Shown: positions 22,743 to 34,928, counted from the first letter of the stretch. The stretch is DNA of 64,000 nucleotides from Thelephora terrestris (GCA_015956445.1 WIUZ02000004.1:1674001-1738000); one strand, 5' to 3'. Notes: a model not told the origin generated them from the sequence alone. Numbers and translations: made by a program.

Positions 22743-24009
22743 GTTGAAGGTGTTCTTGGTGGTTCTTGGAAAGAAAGGGATTGGTCCACTCGCTCCATTT
22801 TACAAGAATGAGTGCGGAGGAGTATGACATCATTCCCGTATCCACTGTAAAAATTCCCACGATCACAACTCCCGCTGCGCGATATTTCAACAATCCGAGT
22901 ACAGCTATCCTCGTCGTCGCAGTGGGACGCGTCTAACATCGGGTGGCTTACCGCCTCTATTTCATCCGATAAACAATCTATCACCCACGCTGGGCTCCTC
23001 GTGGCTAAGAGTAACCCGTGGCAACCTGATGAATCAACGGTTGTTTTCCCACTCACCGGTAACCTCGCAGTCCCGACAAGGCGCATCCATACCCACAAGC
23101 TCTGAGTGCGCCATTACAGGTAAGAAACCGCAGGGATTCGTACAGTGACGATGTTTCAGATGGGTCGAGCGCCGAATTGATTTGGTGGGATCCTCACACG
23201 TTCGCCGTATATCGTGTCCCGGTAATACCGTTGCAAAGGAATCCGCACATCACTCCGGCTGACTCTTGACGAAAATTTGTCCGGATAGCCGCCAAACCCA
23301 AGGATGCGCTTTTCAAACGTTCTTTCGCCGTGCTACCGGTCCAATACACCCGGAATTTGACAGGCGGGTACTCCAAACCATAATACACTGCCAGAGAGGG
23401 AGCCTATTTCTTGTTTGTTTTTCTGGTGAGTCAAGGCGGGGAGAGAAACAGAGATGCTTGCTGGTGAGACGAAAGAAAGCACCGCATTCATTTTCTAGAA
23501 ATCGATTTCCTAATGCGGAAGTAGAATGATCAAAACGGGCGGTGCGTGACTGTGATGTCACGCTCATCCTCCTCCCCGTGACTATGACTGTTCCAGTAAA
23601 CTGATCCTCGCACAGGTTTTCTTTAGTATTTTCATCCTCTGACTTTGATACGTGTCATGCTAGTCGCGCAAAGGCCTCTGCGTCAGTCACCGCACCGCCA
23701 ATGTTATTTTGATCCTGCAGCCGAACACTTGCTGTCGAGATGACTTCCCTCGTGTTATTCTTTCCCTTGGACGCCCTTCCAAATTGCAAACAACGCATCT
23801 CTGGCCCGATAACTTTACATCTTGCCGGTTCTGGCTCTTTGCTCAGTGTCGCTTAGTAGATCCATTCTCACAATTACCACCCATGACTCGGTACCGTGTT
23901 TCCATTTAAGCCGGATCTGAATCCGGTCAGGTCGCTCATAACGTACTATCCTCTGGTTTTCCCTGGTATTAAAATGGGCCACTCGTCAACTCGAGAGTAC
24001 AGATCCACA
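22743..24009. other. Intergenic region between two divergent genes
   Basis: About 1.27 kb upstream of both the small minus-strand gene and the GST gene. Open frames of up to 130 codons on the minus strand (22706-23098) show no motif. Just before the GST ATG the DNA is pyrimidine-rich. Nothing else can be supported. Confidence 0.4.
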
Positions 24010-24810
24010 ATGTCCCAACCCGTCATTACTCTCTACGACATCCAGTCTACGATACCTCAACCGTGGGCTCCAAACATCTGGAGAATCAGGTACGCACCCA
24101 AATTTCTTCTGCTCATCACGAACGATGGAATGACCTTTGCCCGTAGGTTCATCCTCAACTACAAACGCCTTCCATACCGCACTCATTGGATTGAAGCGTC
24201 TGACGTTGAGAACGTCCTTCGCCAACTGAAAGTTCCTCCAACGTCCCAACGTCCCGATGGTCGTCCAGTTTACACTCTCCCCGTTATCTTCGATCCTCGT
24301 AGCAATAAGTCTCTCTCCAACGCCGACCGCATCGCCGAGTATCTCGAGTACTCGTACCCTGCTCGACCAATCTTCCCCGAAGGATCTCGCGCTATGCAGT
24401 GCCTCTTCGTCCACTACATACAAGAAGTCTTCGCCAAACCGCTTCTGCCCATCATGGTCCCTATGACTCACCTCAGGCTCCCTGAGCGCAGCCGCGCTCA
24501 CTTCATGGGGCCCCAGGCCCAGCAAACACCCTCTCAACTTACTCCTGCGCAGCGGGATCAAGCCTGGCTGGCCGTCAAGGAGCAGTTTGATACCCTTGCT
24601 GATCTTCTTGACAAGAACTCCGGCCCAGACGGTGACGGAGTGGTAGCCATGGGTCGCGAAGTTAGCTACGCAGATTTCGCTCTGTGCGCAGTCCTCATCT
24701 GGATCGAGAAAGTGGCTCCCCATGATGGGTGGGCTAGAATTCGACAATGGAACGGTGGCCGCTGGACGAGGTTGTGGGAGCGATGCCGTGATTACATGGA
24801 CGTCTTCTGA
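24010..24810 (+). CDS. Glutathione S-transferase-like protein, agaricomycete type
   Basis: Two exons (24010-24089, 24147-24810) give 247 residues. The N-terminal thioredoxin-like half reads PVITLYDIQSTIPQPWAPNI then, across the splice, RFILNYKRLPYRTHWIEASD; the cis-proline motif is in YTLPVIFDP and the glutathione-binding turn is NADRIAEYLEYSYP. The C-terminal half is helical (LLPIMVPMTHLRLPERSRAH, SYADFALCAVLIWIEKVAPH). This pattern matches the large fungal GST group related to FuA and etherase-type enzymes, which detoxify wood- and plant-derived compounds by glutathione conjugation or ether cleavage. The specific substrate is not predictable. It is convergent with the LRR gene (about 490 bp between stops). 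Confidence 0.85.
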   Translation: MSQPVITLYDIQSTIPQPWAPNIWRIRYAPKFLLLITNDGMTFARRFILNYKRLPYRTHWIEASDVENVLRQLKVPPTSQRPDGRPVYTLPVIFDPRSNKSLSNADRIAEYLEYSYPARPIFPEGSRAMQCLFVHYIQEVFAKPLLPIMVPMTHLRLPERSRAHFMGPQAQQTPSQLTPAQRDQAWLAVKEQFDTLADLLDKNSGPDGDGVVAMGREVSYADFALCAVLIWIEKVAPHDGWARIRQWNGGRWTRLWERCRDYMDVF

Positions 24811-25301
24811 ATGTCCACAATGATTTGTTGTATGTTTCATCTGCTCATGATGCTAATTTCCTCCTATATGCGTTCGTTTTCTTTCTTTCTCCTATTACCG
24901 AAACCACGAAACCACACTTATCTATGTATCAAGCTCCTCCCACCCCTAATACGTCTTGCTAACATATTAAATAATTCCGAAGTAGCTGTAATCTCTCTCC
25001 ATCCAGTTTCATCATGTGTAACTGACTTAACATAAGGAGCCTTCCATGTCACGCCATTCCCTAATATCGTATTTATAACCCGAGGCTCCAGTATACAAGT
25101 GAAATCCATGTTGCCTTGAAATAATCCCGGTATATGATAATCGACAGCGGTGGGAACTACAGTTCACCTCCTGCACTTCATTGCGAGTCACCCTTGCCCA
25201 AAGCACTACGCTAGATTAGGGATAAAAGGATAGCACGACAAATGATTCCGAACCACAACACATCATCTCACCCACAAGTCCGTCCAGCGACCCAGTCATC
25301 C

Positions 25302-28300
25302 CTATACGCTACCCTCCGAGCTGTGGCGGGTGATCGGGGACGGGAACATGTTTGGAACAGGGGAGGTTGGCGTCAACCTGCCAGATACCTCCGTTTCCCC
25401 AACTACAGGCGAATTGAGGGCCGAAGATGAAGAACGAGAGCGCCTTACATACGGTCTTGGTGAGGGTTTTGGTGATTCAATTTGCGGAGATAGCGGGGTG
25501 GGCACAACATCATCATCCTCTGGTGGTGTGTATGGGTCATCGAGAACAGCCCTAGGAGGAGGGCGCTCGACCATAGCCTCAAGGAGCTAAAACGCACAGC
25601 GTCAGAAGACTTGATCGTAAATTAGGTTGCGAAGCAAAAGAAGCTAACCTCTTTTCGCAATTCTTCGCCCGCATACTCCCCCTCCATCTCCTCAGGGCCG
25701 AGGAGAACTGTGCCTTTACGGAAGACCTCTCCCTCTTCTTCGACCCAGCTACGGGACCTGTTAGCAGGTTCAGATCAACATCAGGCTGCGACACTAACAT
25801 GGATAAATTTCCAACGACTGACCTGTCAACCGTTGGTGAAATTACCGCTTCAGGGTGTACCTCAGGTTCTATCAATTCATCCTCCGAGTCCAGCACCAAG
25901 GATGGCCGACGGAGGACCGGTGCGGGTCTCTCAGGCTCCTCCATCGCTCTTTGCTTGCCCTTATCCAGCCGTGGAGTAGACAGTTCCTCGTCAGAATCAT
26001 CTGCAGCGGAGGGGCTTTCGTGGTGACCATTGGGAGCGCTCACAGAAGGCTGGGAAAGGAAACCGTTGCACGATGGAATGTTGACCGTCAATCCATTCCC
26101 CTTGTCCTTCGACACATTCTGTGTGATTGGGGAAATTCCGGAGGCCAACACTCCCTGAGGGGAAGCAAGCATGCTCGTTAGAGAATCGTTCAAGGCAAGA
26201 AGTTCGTCGACCTTTGTGCTGTCCTCGCCCAACGACTTCTCTATCAGTAGTTGTAATTTCGGCTGCAGATCATTAGCCCTTCTCGTGACCTCAGGATCGA
26301 CCTCGTCAGGGGCCTGTTGCTCAGGAGAAGCCAATGGTGAATGAAGTGCAAGATCCCCCAGATCGAATATCGCCTGTTGGACTTGAGCGACAAGTGTGTC
26401 ATCCTCCCCGAGTGAGGATGGTGGCTGAGTACGGCGGCGTTAGCGACCACTTGGCTACTGACATGTGACACTGTACCTTGTCGAAACTCCCTCGGATAGT
26501 TTTGGCCAACTCACTCTCTTCGATCATCCCCCACACGGCAGCCTTTTTCCCCAGCGTTGCATCACCGCTCATCCCAGCCTTCTCGGCATCCTCCGTATTC
26601 CTCACACATGTATTGAGGATATCCCTACACATGCTACGGACAATTAGGCAATTGCTCAATCGTGAATGCAGCTGAGAAACCAACCGAGCCATCTCCTCAT
26701 CTCCGGGTGGGATATTCACATCCAAGCATCTCATGACATGATTTGATTTCAGCCCTTGGTTGAGAGCCATCACGCCCGCGAGCCCCAGATTGTTCGAGGT
26801 GAGGTCAAGGTGCAACAGTGAATTTGATTCTGGCAAGAATTCGGCAAGGCAGATGGCACCTGCTGAGGTCATTCCTGTCGACGACAGGAAGAGCCTCTTC
26901 AGCGCGTTATTGAGTGTAAACGCGGTTCGCAGTGCTTGTATCTGATGTCCGGCTGTCAGGATAGCGTAAGAAAGCCTGTAGGAATCCAACTAACCCCTTC
27001 CAGCCCCGGCCCACAGCAAGGGTTCTTACTGATATCGAGTGTTTCCAACGAGGTGTTGTACTTCTAAAAGATGAGGTATGTAAGGGCTGGGTCTCGACAT
27101 AACGATGGAGAGGTGAAATGGTTACCAGCGCCTCTGCGACAGCTGTCAACCCCTGAACGTCCAACTTGTTCTCACTCAGGTTGAGTACCTTCAAAGTACG
27201 ATTCCGCTTCAGAACTTGTGCAACGTACGTGATTCCGCTCTGATGAAAGGCGTCAGCACTCTTCGCTGAGAACATCTCTACACGGCGAACTGACCCGAAT
27301 GTCATTCCCCTTTAAATCAAGAGTACGAAGAGCGCCAAGCCGAGGAAGTGTGTCCAATGCCCTGACCTTATCGAGAAGTGCAACACTCGGTCCGTGATGG
27401 TTGATAGGGGTCGAAGACATGAAGCCGGGTGTCGTGGGTGTTGGGGGGTGCCGAGCGGTTGTGATTCCACCTTGAGAATTAGAGGTGATTATGGGGATGG
27501 TATTACTCGTGGGAGACGCTTGTCCGATAACGTTGCGCCTCGAGCGCGGAATATACGGAGTGTAAGTTGTAGGTGTAGTTTGTTTGGGTGGGTGTCGTGG
27601 AGGGGGTAAAATAGGACCGGCCTTTGGTAGTGGGGGATGCGACAGCTGAGGCGAAGACTCGCGGGTCGACGCATCACGGGGAGTGGGTGGAGGAGAGATA
27701 CTGAGTGAAGGAGATAGCACATTGGACGAGGGTATCGTATCCGGATAGTCCTTGATCATCAGTGCCAGGGCTACGGCACCAGCAGCGCTAACGCGGTTGT
27801 ATCGCAATGATATATTTTGCAATGTCGAACCACGCACCGCGTGGGCTTGATCGTCGAAATTAATAGCTGGTCGGGCGCAAGCGATCAAAGAAAACGCACC
27901 GAGTGTCTCAAGCGCCGACGCTCTGAGTAGGCAATCGTCCATCCTCAGAGATACTAAACTTGGTTTGGTCGCAAGAGCCGCTGCAATGTATTCGACGGCT
28001 TTCTTGTCCAACGAGTTCTGGGAAACGTCAAGGAACTGGAGGCTTGTGGACTGTTTACCAGTGATCAGCCACAGCGGCGCGAATCTAAATTAAGCACGAA
28101 CCTTCTGCAAATAGGCACCGATCAACTTAAACGCCCCCACTTTCAGACGTCTGTTTGACGAAACGGAAAGGAAATGTAACGAGTTTGGTATCAGCAATGC
28201 ATGTAGCAGGGGCTTGAGATTCTGCCCAAGGAATCAGATACATGGTGACGCATGGAACGAATGCTCACATGTTCGTCTAGATTGCATTCCTTGAGAATCA

Positions 28301-28952
28301 GTTTACGGAGGCCCCATTCGATTGTGAAAACATCCGACAAGACTATAGCCGATGGTACAGTTATCTGCACGCCAGAGAGGTCGAGAGTTCTCGAATCGGG
28401 ACTCGCTTCACGCTGTGAATCAATGTCATCGGCAATTGCACGCATACAGGTTGCTGAGATCGGGTGGCAGAGCGGTCGTACCTTGAACGCTGCAGAAATT
28501 GCAGGATCTGGAGTATCATCACGCCCGATGGAGCACTCCCTATAGAAGGACTCAACCTGATCCATATGCCACCATTCGTCCGATTCTGAAAGTTCATGTG
28601 AGCCTGAGCTGAGTGAGTTCCGCCTGACGACACGTTTCCGACGCTCTCTCTCCTTCTCCTCGACCAACTTCTTCTCCTCCTTGATTGCGGGTGAGCATGG
28701 TGGATTGGCAGCCGTTATTGGATAGACCGTGGCCATCTGCGGTAGAATGAAGTGAGCTCTCTTGAGCGTCCTTGACTCATCCTCAGCTGTTCCGCTCGCA
28801 GAAACATTCTGGGTCGGTAGAAGTTTCGTCAAGCGCGAAAATATGGACTGAGGGGGAGGCGGGGGCCGTTTCAGGATCGATTTTCCAGGTGTAGGAATTG
28901 TTACGGCCGAAGAGGATGCCGGGCTTAGGGAATGATTGGTGAGGGTCGTCAT
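25302..28952 (-). CDS. PPP1R37-like leucine-rich-repeat protein
   Basis: A multi-exon gene from ATG 28952 to the stop at 25302. The N-terminus is Ser/Pro-rich (GKSILKRPPPPPQSIFSRL) and carries LKRAHFILPQMATVYPI, placed like the PP1-binding RVxF site of mammalian PPP1R37 (KRVSF) but with Ala at the Val position. Ribonuclease-inhibitor-type LRRs follow: LRKLILKECNLDEH, LVSLRMDDCLL, LQNISLRYNRVSAAGAVALA, LGALRTLDLKGNDIRV, LKVLNLSENKLDVQGLTAVA and ICLAEFLPESNSLLHLDLTS then NNLGLAGVMALNQGLKSNHV. A long Pro/Ser loop (about 27420-27720) splits the repeat array. The C-terminal third is acidic, Ser/Pro-rich and apparently disordered. Function inferred: a phosphatase-1 regulatory scaffold. Exact splice points of the inner introns were not all resolved. 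Confidence 0.7.
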
Positions 28953-29178
28953 TGGAGATGATTAGGAGAAGGTGTGGAAGAATTGCATATATCGAAAATT
29001 AACTCGTATTTCTCCGTATTTTCGTCTTCAGCGAAAGCGATCAGAGTGAGGGTGGAATCTCCAGTCGACGAGGGACGGTTGGCTAGATTGAAGCCCGCCG
29101 CGGCTGATCTAACATTCGCCGGGTTCCGAGGGACCGAACCGCCTCCTCTGTCTTACCTCACTTCCATTATCATTACTT
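28953..29178. promoter_or_regulatory. Short divergent promoter between LRR protein and peroxiredoxin
   Basis: Only 226 bases separate the two start codons (28952 on minus, 29179 on plus), so the promoters must overlap. I see no TATA box near either start. Confidence 0.4.
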
Positions 29179-30198
29179 ATGCCCCGTAAAGCAGCAGCTA
29201 AAGTAACAGAGGACGGAGAACCTGAGGTCCAGGCTCCTCGCAGGTCTACTCGAATTACCTCCCAGCCAAAGCCGACTGAGCCTGAGGAACCAACGAAACC
29301 GGTCAAAAAACCCGCTGCACCCCGGCGCAAAAAGCGAAATGCCGGTGAAGCCGATGCACAGGAAGAAAACGGACAGGAGGACAGCGTAAAAAAGGCCGGA
29401 ATATTTTCCCTTTAGCGTCTCATGGGCACAAATGCTTAGCATGGCTTACAGGCTAAGCTCGACGAGCCAGCAGAGGGGTCTTCCAGCGCAGGCCTCGCAG
29501 CTATTGACATTGGTGACTCTCTTCCTAGCTACACTTTGAAGAACGAGAAAAGTGAGGACGTAGACATCTGTACTCTCACCGCGGAGAAAGGTCTCGTTCT
29601 CTTCCTTGTCCCCAAGGCGGACACCCGTAAGCTTTTCCCCTGCACCATTTCAGCACCGTCTTAGCGCGTTTTCCACATTACCAGCTGGATGCACAACACA
29701 GGCTTGTGGATTCCGGGATATTTATCCTGACTTCACATCTCAGAGCTACGAGGTGTACTGCCTCAGTGCCGATTCGCCTGTCGCTCAGACAAAGTGGCAG
29801 ACCAAGGTTCCTCATATGTATTCATCGCTTAAGTCCAAGGGGCGCTAATGCTACGGAACTCGCCAGAAAAATCTCCCATACCCGCTCTTGTCAGATCCCA
29901 AGCGGGTGCTTATCAAAGCGCTGACCGGCGGCGGGACAAGGACGGCGCGAAGCCATTTCATTTTCGAAAAGGGCGGTAAGCTCGTCGAAAAGAAGAACCC
30001 CGTCAAAGCCGCTGAAAGGTATGCTATACCAAGCAAGCGGACAGGTCACGGCTCTCACCAGTTTCTCCCAGCCCCAGGCTTGCCCTCGAATTCATCAAGG
30101 GATTGGACGCTGAGGCAATGGCCGTGGATGCTCCCACAAGTGATGTTACTCCCGCAGAGACAGCCCCCGCGGAGCCGGAGGAAGCGAAGGAAGCTTGA
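29179..30198 (+). CDS. PrxQ/BCP-type peroxiredoxin, probably nuclear (Dot5-like)
   Basis: Five exons (29179-29385, 29452-29626, 29685-29806, 29867-30018, 30072-30198) encode 260 residues. Thiol peroxidases of this type reduce hydroperoxides with electrons from thioredoxin. The catalytic motif is TPGCTTQACGFRDIYPDF: the peroxidatic Cys is in GCTT and the resolving Cys lies five residues on, as in PrxQ/BCP. Other family parts: IGDSLPSYTLKNEKSEDVDI, YCLSADSPVAQTKWQTK, NLPYPLLSDPKRVLIKALTG. The first 75 residues are a Lys/Pro/Glu-rich tail with PRRKKR and PRRSTR patches, fitting nuclear import as in yeast Dot5. The tail after the core is acidic and Ala/Pro-rich. One donor is the unusual GTTCCT (at 29807). 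Confidence 0.88.
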
Positions 30199-30486
30199 AC
30201 TGTTGCTTTCCCTCGAAACGAGTTTAACACAAGTTTGACCACTGCTTTCGATGACACCATTTTGTTTTCTGTTATTTGTAGACGTGTCGCTGTTATGGAC
30301 GATTATATTTTGGCCCTCGGGCCCTCACGATGGCTGTGGTCCTCATGACGTGTTGGCGCTGTTGGCGTTCCTGAGCCGCCCACCGCCGGTGAGTCCCCGG
30401 AGTGGCCGATCGCAGCCGCAGCGCAGCGCCTTTCGCCGGCCTTCATAATCACTTTCCTGCGTTCCACCTTAAGACTCTAAGCTCTA

Positions 30487-32072
30487 ATGCCCGCACAAAC
30501 CATCCTCTCTAAAGAGGAGAAAGCGAAAGTAACGAGTGCGGTCCCTAAAGGATCAAACAAGTTATGGATCGCGTCCCTCGCCAGGATCTACTATGCTTAT
30601 CCCAACCCTAACGAATGGTCGTATGCCGGACTTCAAGGCGGCCTCGCGTTCGCGAAGAATTCTCAAGGAGCCATCCAGTTTAAACTCGTCGATTTGGATG
30701 GGACACGGGGCGTGATATGGGAACATGAACTCTACCAGAACTTTGACTATTTCCAAGACCGGCCTTACTTCCACTCCTTCCCCGGCGATGTGAGCCGTTT
30801 ATCTGCGGCCCTTATGTGCTGAGCTAACCTCTTGCAATAGGAGTGCATGATTGGATTCGTTTTCGCGGATGAAGGCGAAGCCAAAGTATTCTACAAACGA
30901 GTGCAAGCCCACAAGCCTAGCAACGGTACTGGATATCCCCTGTTCCAGACGAATCCTCCCTCTGACCGGATTCATCCCCAGACAAACCCAGATCATCTGA
31001 GATCAAGAAGAACAAACCCGGAAAAGGCGGCAAGATTGACAAATCCATGATCTCCGCACCTACCGCCGGTTCATTTAAGCATGTTGCCCATATGGGTTAC
31101 GATTCGGAGAAAGGATTTACGTCGACAAACGTCGATCCTTCTTGGACTGCGTTCCTGAGCGGTCTGGAGAGCTCTGGAGTTGCGAAAGAGGTTATTGAAC
31201 AAAACATGGATTTCATCAAGGACTTCGTCCGGGAACAGCAAGCTGCTGGTGCTAGTACCGGAGGTGGTAAGAAGAAAGCACCTCCTCCCCCGGTACCGCG
31301 ACGAGGCCATAATCAGTCCAACTCGATAGATGAGAAACCGGTCTCTGCGCCTCCTCAACGGGTTCCTCCCCCACCTATTCGCCCTCCTGCCCCTCCTACT
31401 CGCGCAGAACCTCCTCCCCCTATCCAAACAGAGCAAACCTTGCCACCGTCTCGGCCCTCTCAGCCTCCACCGAACAGGCCGACTCCTGGGCCTCCTCCTC
31501 GACCGAACATCCCGGCCCCACCGCCTGCACGCCCTCAGTCCACAGTGCAATCGACACCAATACCTCCCCCACCCCCACCTCAACGTCCACAGACCACCCC
31601 GCCTGTACCCCCTCCCCCACCTCCACCCCAACGCCCACAAACTACCCCGCCTGCACCCCCTCCGCCACCTCCACCCCCCTTGATGAACACAGCTGGTGGT
31701 GGTCCTCCGCCACCGCCGCCGCCGCCCCCTCTTTTGGGTATGTCTGGCGGTCCTCCGCCACCTCCGCCACCTCCGCCACCCCCTATTTCCGGAGCAGATG
31801 GCGGAGGATCAAAGATCGACCAATCCCCGCCACAGCCAGCCAGAAATGCACTTTTAGCCTCAATTCAAGGAAAGGGAATTCATTCATTAAAGAGGGCCAG
31901 CGATTCCCCCGGGCGTGAGCCTCCACCAGCTCCAGTAGAAGAAGTAGCAACCGAGGCTACCACCTCTGGCAGCGGAGATTTGACCTCCGCATTGGCTAGG
32001 GCACTCAATGACAGGAACAGGAGGATGCGTGGAAGTGATGATGAGGACAGCGACGACGATAGCTGGGAATGA
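30487..32072 (+). CDS. WASP family protein (Las17/Wsp1-like), Arp2/3 activator
   Basis: Three exons (30487-30789, 30841-30925, 30982-32072) give 492 residues. WASP proteins switch on Arp2/3 for actin branching at endocytic sites. Domains in order: N-terminal WH1 (LWIASLARIYYAYPNPNEWS, VIWEHELYQNFDYFQDRPYF, IGFVFADEGEAKVFY); a basic patch (KKNKPGKGGKIDKSM); a CRIB-like GTPase-binding motif (ISAPTAGSFKHVAHMGYD); a long polyproline region (about 31270-31790); a WH2 motif (RNALLASIQGKGIHSLKRA); and the acidic Trp-containing end DDEDSDDDSWE. So unlike yeast Las17, which lacks it, this protein seems to keep a Cdc42/Rac docking site. The polyproline stretch creates long spurious open frames on both strands. 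The inverted repeat at 32121-32430 begins about 50 bases after the stop. Confidence 0.9.
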
Positions 32073-32120
32073 GGCCTTCAGCTGCGATATTCGTGCTAAG
32101 GGCCTAGGGTACGGCATAAT

Positions 32121-32430
32121 CTGTGTACTTCCCCATAAATCGATACATAACAGCGAGTTGCAAGTGTTTTTAAAAAACTAGGACAGGTTTTTTGTTTACA
32201 CCGTGACATACAAACAAAGATATCTGAATTCAAAATCGGACGGGGATCAAAGCTGGTGTCGACGGATGGTGCGGTGGGAGAGCGTTCAGTTGAGACTTGA
32301 GTGGGCCTCGGGCCCGAAAACCTTTGTTTATGTGTCACGGTGTAAACAAAAAACGGTCCTGTTTTAAAAACCACGTCCATCGTTTTGCAATTCGCTGAAA
32401 ACGAATCGATGAAAGGCTTGGCACAGCCCG
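32121..32430. repeat. Long imperfect inverted repeat (hairpin or MITE-like)
   Basis: Left arm about 32138-32220 and right arm about 32322-32411 are reverse complements with small gaps. The shared core TTTTTTGTTTACACCGTGAC occurs at 32188 on plus and, inverted, at 32333-32353; matching blocks also include CAGCGA-TTGCAA, TTTTTAAAA and ACAAACAAAG/ATAAACAAAG. Weak similarity extends outward to about 32121 and 32430. The roughly 100-bp centre (32221-32321) is unique. I found no convincing target-site duplication. It sits between the WASP stop and the calmodulin start, with no open frame of its own. Confidence 0.75.
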
Positions 32431-32491
32431 CCGTCACAGGAAGACAGACCTTGTGATTACCAAAGATAGCGATCGGCGCTGCCTCCTCCTG

Positions 32492-32500
32492 CATAAAAAC
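32492..32500 (+). promoter_or_regulatory. TATA-like element of calmodulin
   Basis: GCATAAAAAC lies about 60 bases before ATG 32555 and about 60 bases after the right arm of the inverted repeat. It is the best core-promoter candidate in this short upstream region. Confidence 0.3.
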
Positions 32501-32554
32501 GATCTCCCAACTCGAATCTCATCCACAACTCCCCACCACACCCTCTTATACACG

Positions 32555-33429
<875 letters not shown>

Positions 33430-34928
33430 CTGTGTTTAAATATTCATTTGTACTCCCCATGCCCGCTTTTTTGCTTCGAGTCTAAACAAATCACAACCTG
33501 TGCAACAAAGTTATGCGTGATTTATGTACGACGCACACGTGCAAGGCAAACAGAAAATCGCGAACGACAGCGACCTGGTCCGGGCTCGGCAATCACCTTA
33601 ATTTGAATGTTGAACGTAACGTTGAACGCCCATGACCATGACAGCCTTTCTGAGGTATTCATCACAATCACACCGGTGTGCCCCACCCCGCCTGCTCTTA
33701 CTTCTCTGGAGATGAACGGTCTCCTGGGGGTATATTCGTTGGTCGGGCTTATGGTCGGTAACTAGAAAACACAGCCGTGGTCTTGTGGCTGTCCAAAGCG
33801 GCGGGTATACCGCACTCAACGTCACCCCGCCTACCAATGGACGTGGGACTTTGGAAGCTGTGTGGCCCTGTTCCCACACTGATCCCCAAGCTCAGGCACA
33901 GCAGATACCTCCTTTGCGTTATTGAGAATGCTACAAACCCATCCAGCACTTCTCGCATCGCATCGATTGCCTACCCCCTAAAGCATAGTTGCCTTCCAAA
34001 ACAACAAAGCGGGCAGATCGGCTGAAAAGCCGTGTTGCCCAGGTGTTCGCGTCAATCAGAAAATCCATACGGGCGGCCATCCCTGTCTCACCGAGCTGTT
34101 CCTCGCGCTGGTGATCTCCAGTCACCGGTTTCGAGGTGGGTGGATGTGTGATCAAGACCTTTGGTTGACCGGTAATTTCCTCCCCTAGTGATTTGTGTAG
34201 GGCTTCGACGGAGAAGGAATAAAGGCGACGCCGCCATCCCCATTCTTCCCAGCTCGAGGATACAATGTTTTGTGACGGCGCTCCAGGTGTCCCCGCTGTT
34301 CAACTCGGACCTACTGAAAGGTCCATCAACAGAAGCCATGCTGTGACTGTGACTGCTCCACCCAGCAGGCTCGTCTTACCTCAAGCGCTGCGGTCCATGG
34401 ACACCAATAGAAGCACGCCGACGACGACGAGGAATGGCATACCGCGGTGTTGTCTCTGGTTCCTCAGGCTAGGGATTGGCAAAAATCTGACCAGGAGCCC
34501 TGTGCAAAGTGGGTGAGACAGACAACGCCTCGACCCCCAAGTTTATAAGATCGATTTTCATCTTGAGCCAATGAGAGGGTGCTACCACTCTCATTCTAAA
34601 CGACAAGCACAACTAGATCGCCTGTGCTCATCCGGAGAACAGGTATTGAACGTCCCCTTTTATTTTTCTTATCATTCTTAGCTGATTTTGATCACGAAGT
34701 TAGGACATTGATAATGGGGAAGAAAGGATCGACGATCGATTGATTCGTTCCACACATGACCGGGAAGCGGTCACCCTGCGTCGACCCACACTCGATTGCG
34801 GTAAGCACCGTTAGAAGGGGACCTCCTAAACCGTCGATTCCATCAGCCCCCAAGGAGTCTTGGCAGTGATTTGGCCCGGGTGGTGCCGAGACTGCATCTC
34901 ACCCCCGACCACATCCTCCCGCTGCACG
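33430..34928. other. Interval between the two calmodulin-type genes
   Basis: 1.5 kb between the tandem calmodulin-type genes. The first 300 bases are the calmodulin 3' region. From about 34440 down to 33750 the minus strand has a coding-like run described separately. The last 400 bases (34530-34928) should be the promoter of the second calmodulin gene; no repeat was seen in it. Confidence 0.4.
33950..34440 (-). CDS. Possible small gene or decayed gene, not recognised
   Basis: On the minus strand TTATAAAC (at about 34541-34549) lies 100 bases before ATG 34440, which opens MPFLVVVGVLLLVSMDRSA, a hydrophobic leader. A TGA follows, right at a GTAAGA donor. After the AACAG acceptor a run of about 100 codons stays open (IVSSSWEEWGWRRRLYSFSV, LHKSLGEEITGQPKVLITHP, MDFLIDANTWATRLFSRSAR, FVVLEGNYALG) and ends near a GTAGGC donor. 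Phase fits across the intron, but the stop in the first exon is unresolved: either another donor is used or the gene is broken. I do not recognise the family. Confidence 0.3.

Noticed and set aside
23986-24840. 284-codon open frame on the minus strand
   Set aside because: It is antisense to the GST gene, has no family motif, and the plus-strand frame has clear GST features.
31071-31640. Arg/Gly/Trp-rich 189-codon minus-strand frame
   Set aside because: It is the antisense of the WASP polyproline region; proline codons read backwards give Gly, Arg and Trp.
31560-31790. Repetitive C-rich tract suspected to be a satellite
   Set aside because: It encodes the polyproline part of WASP in frame and is flanked by WH1/CRIB and WH2 domains.
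32096-32494. 132-codon minus-strand frame across the inverted repeat
   Set aside because: Its two halves are just the two repeat arms; no family motif, and it has no promoter or splice support.
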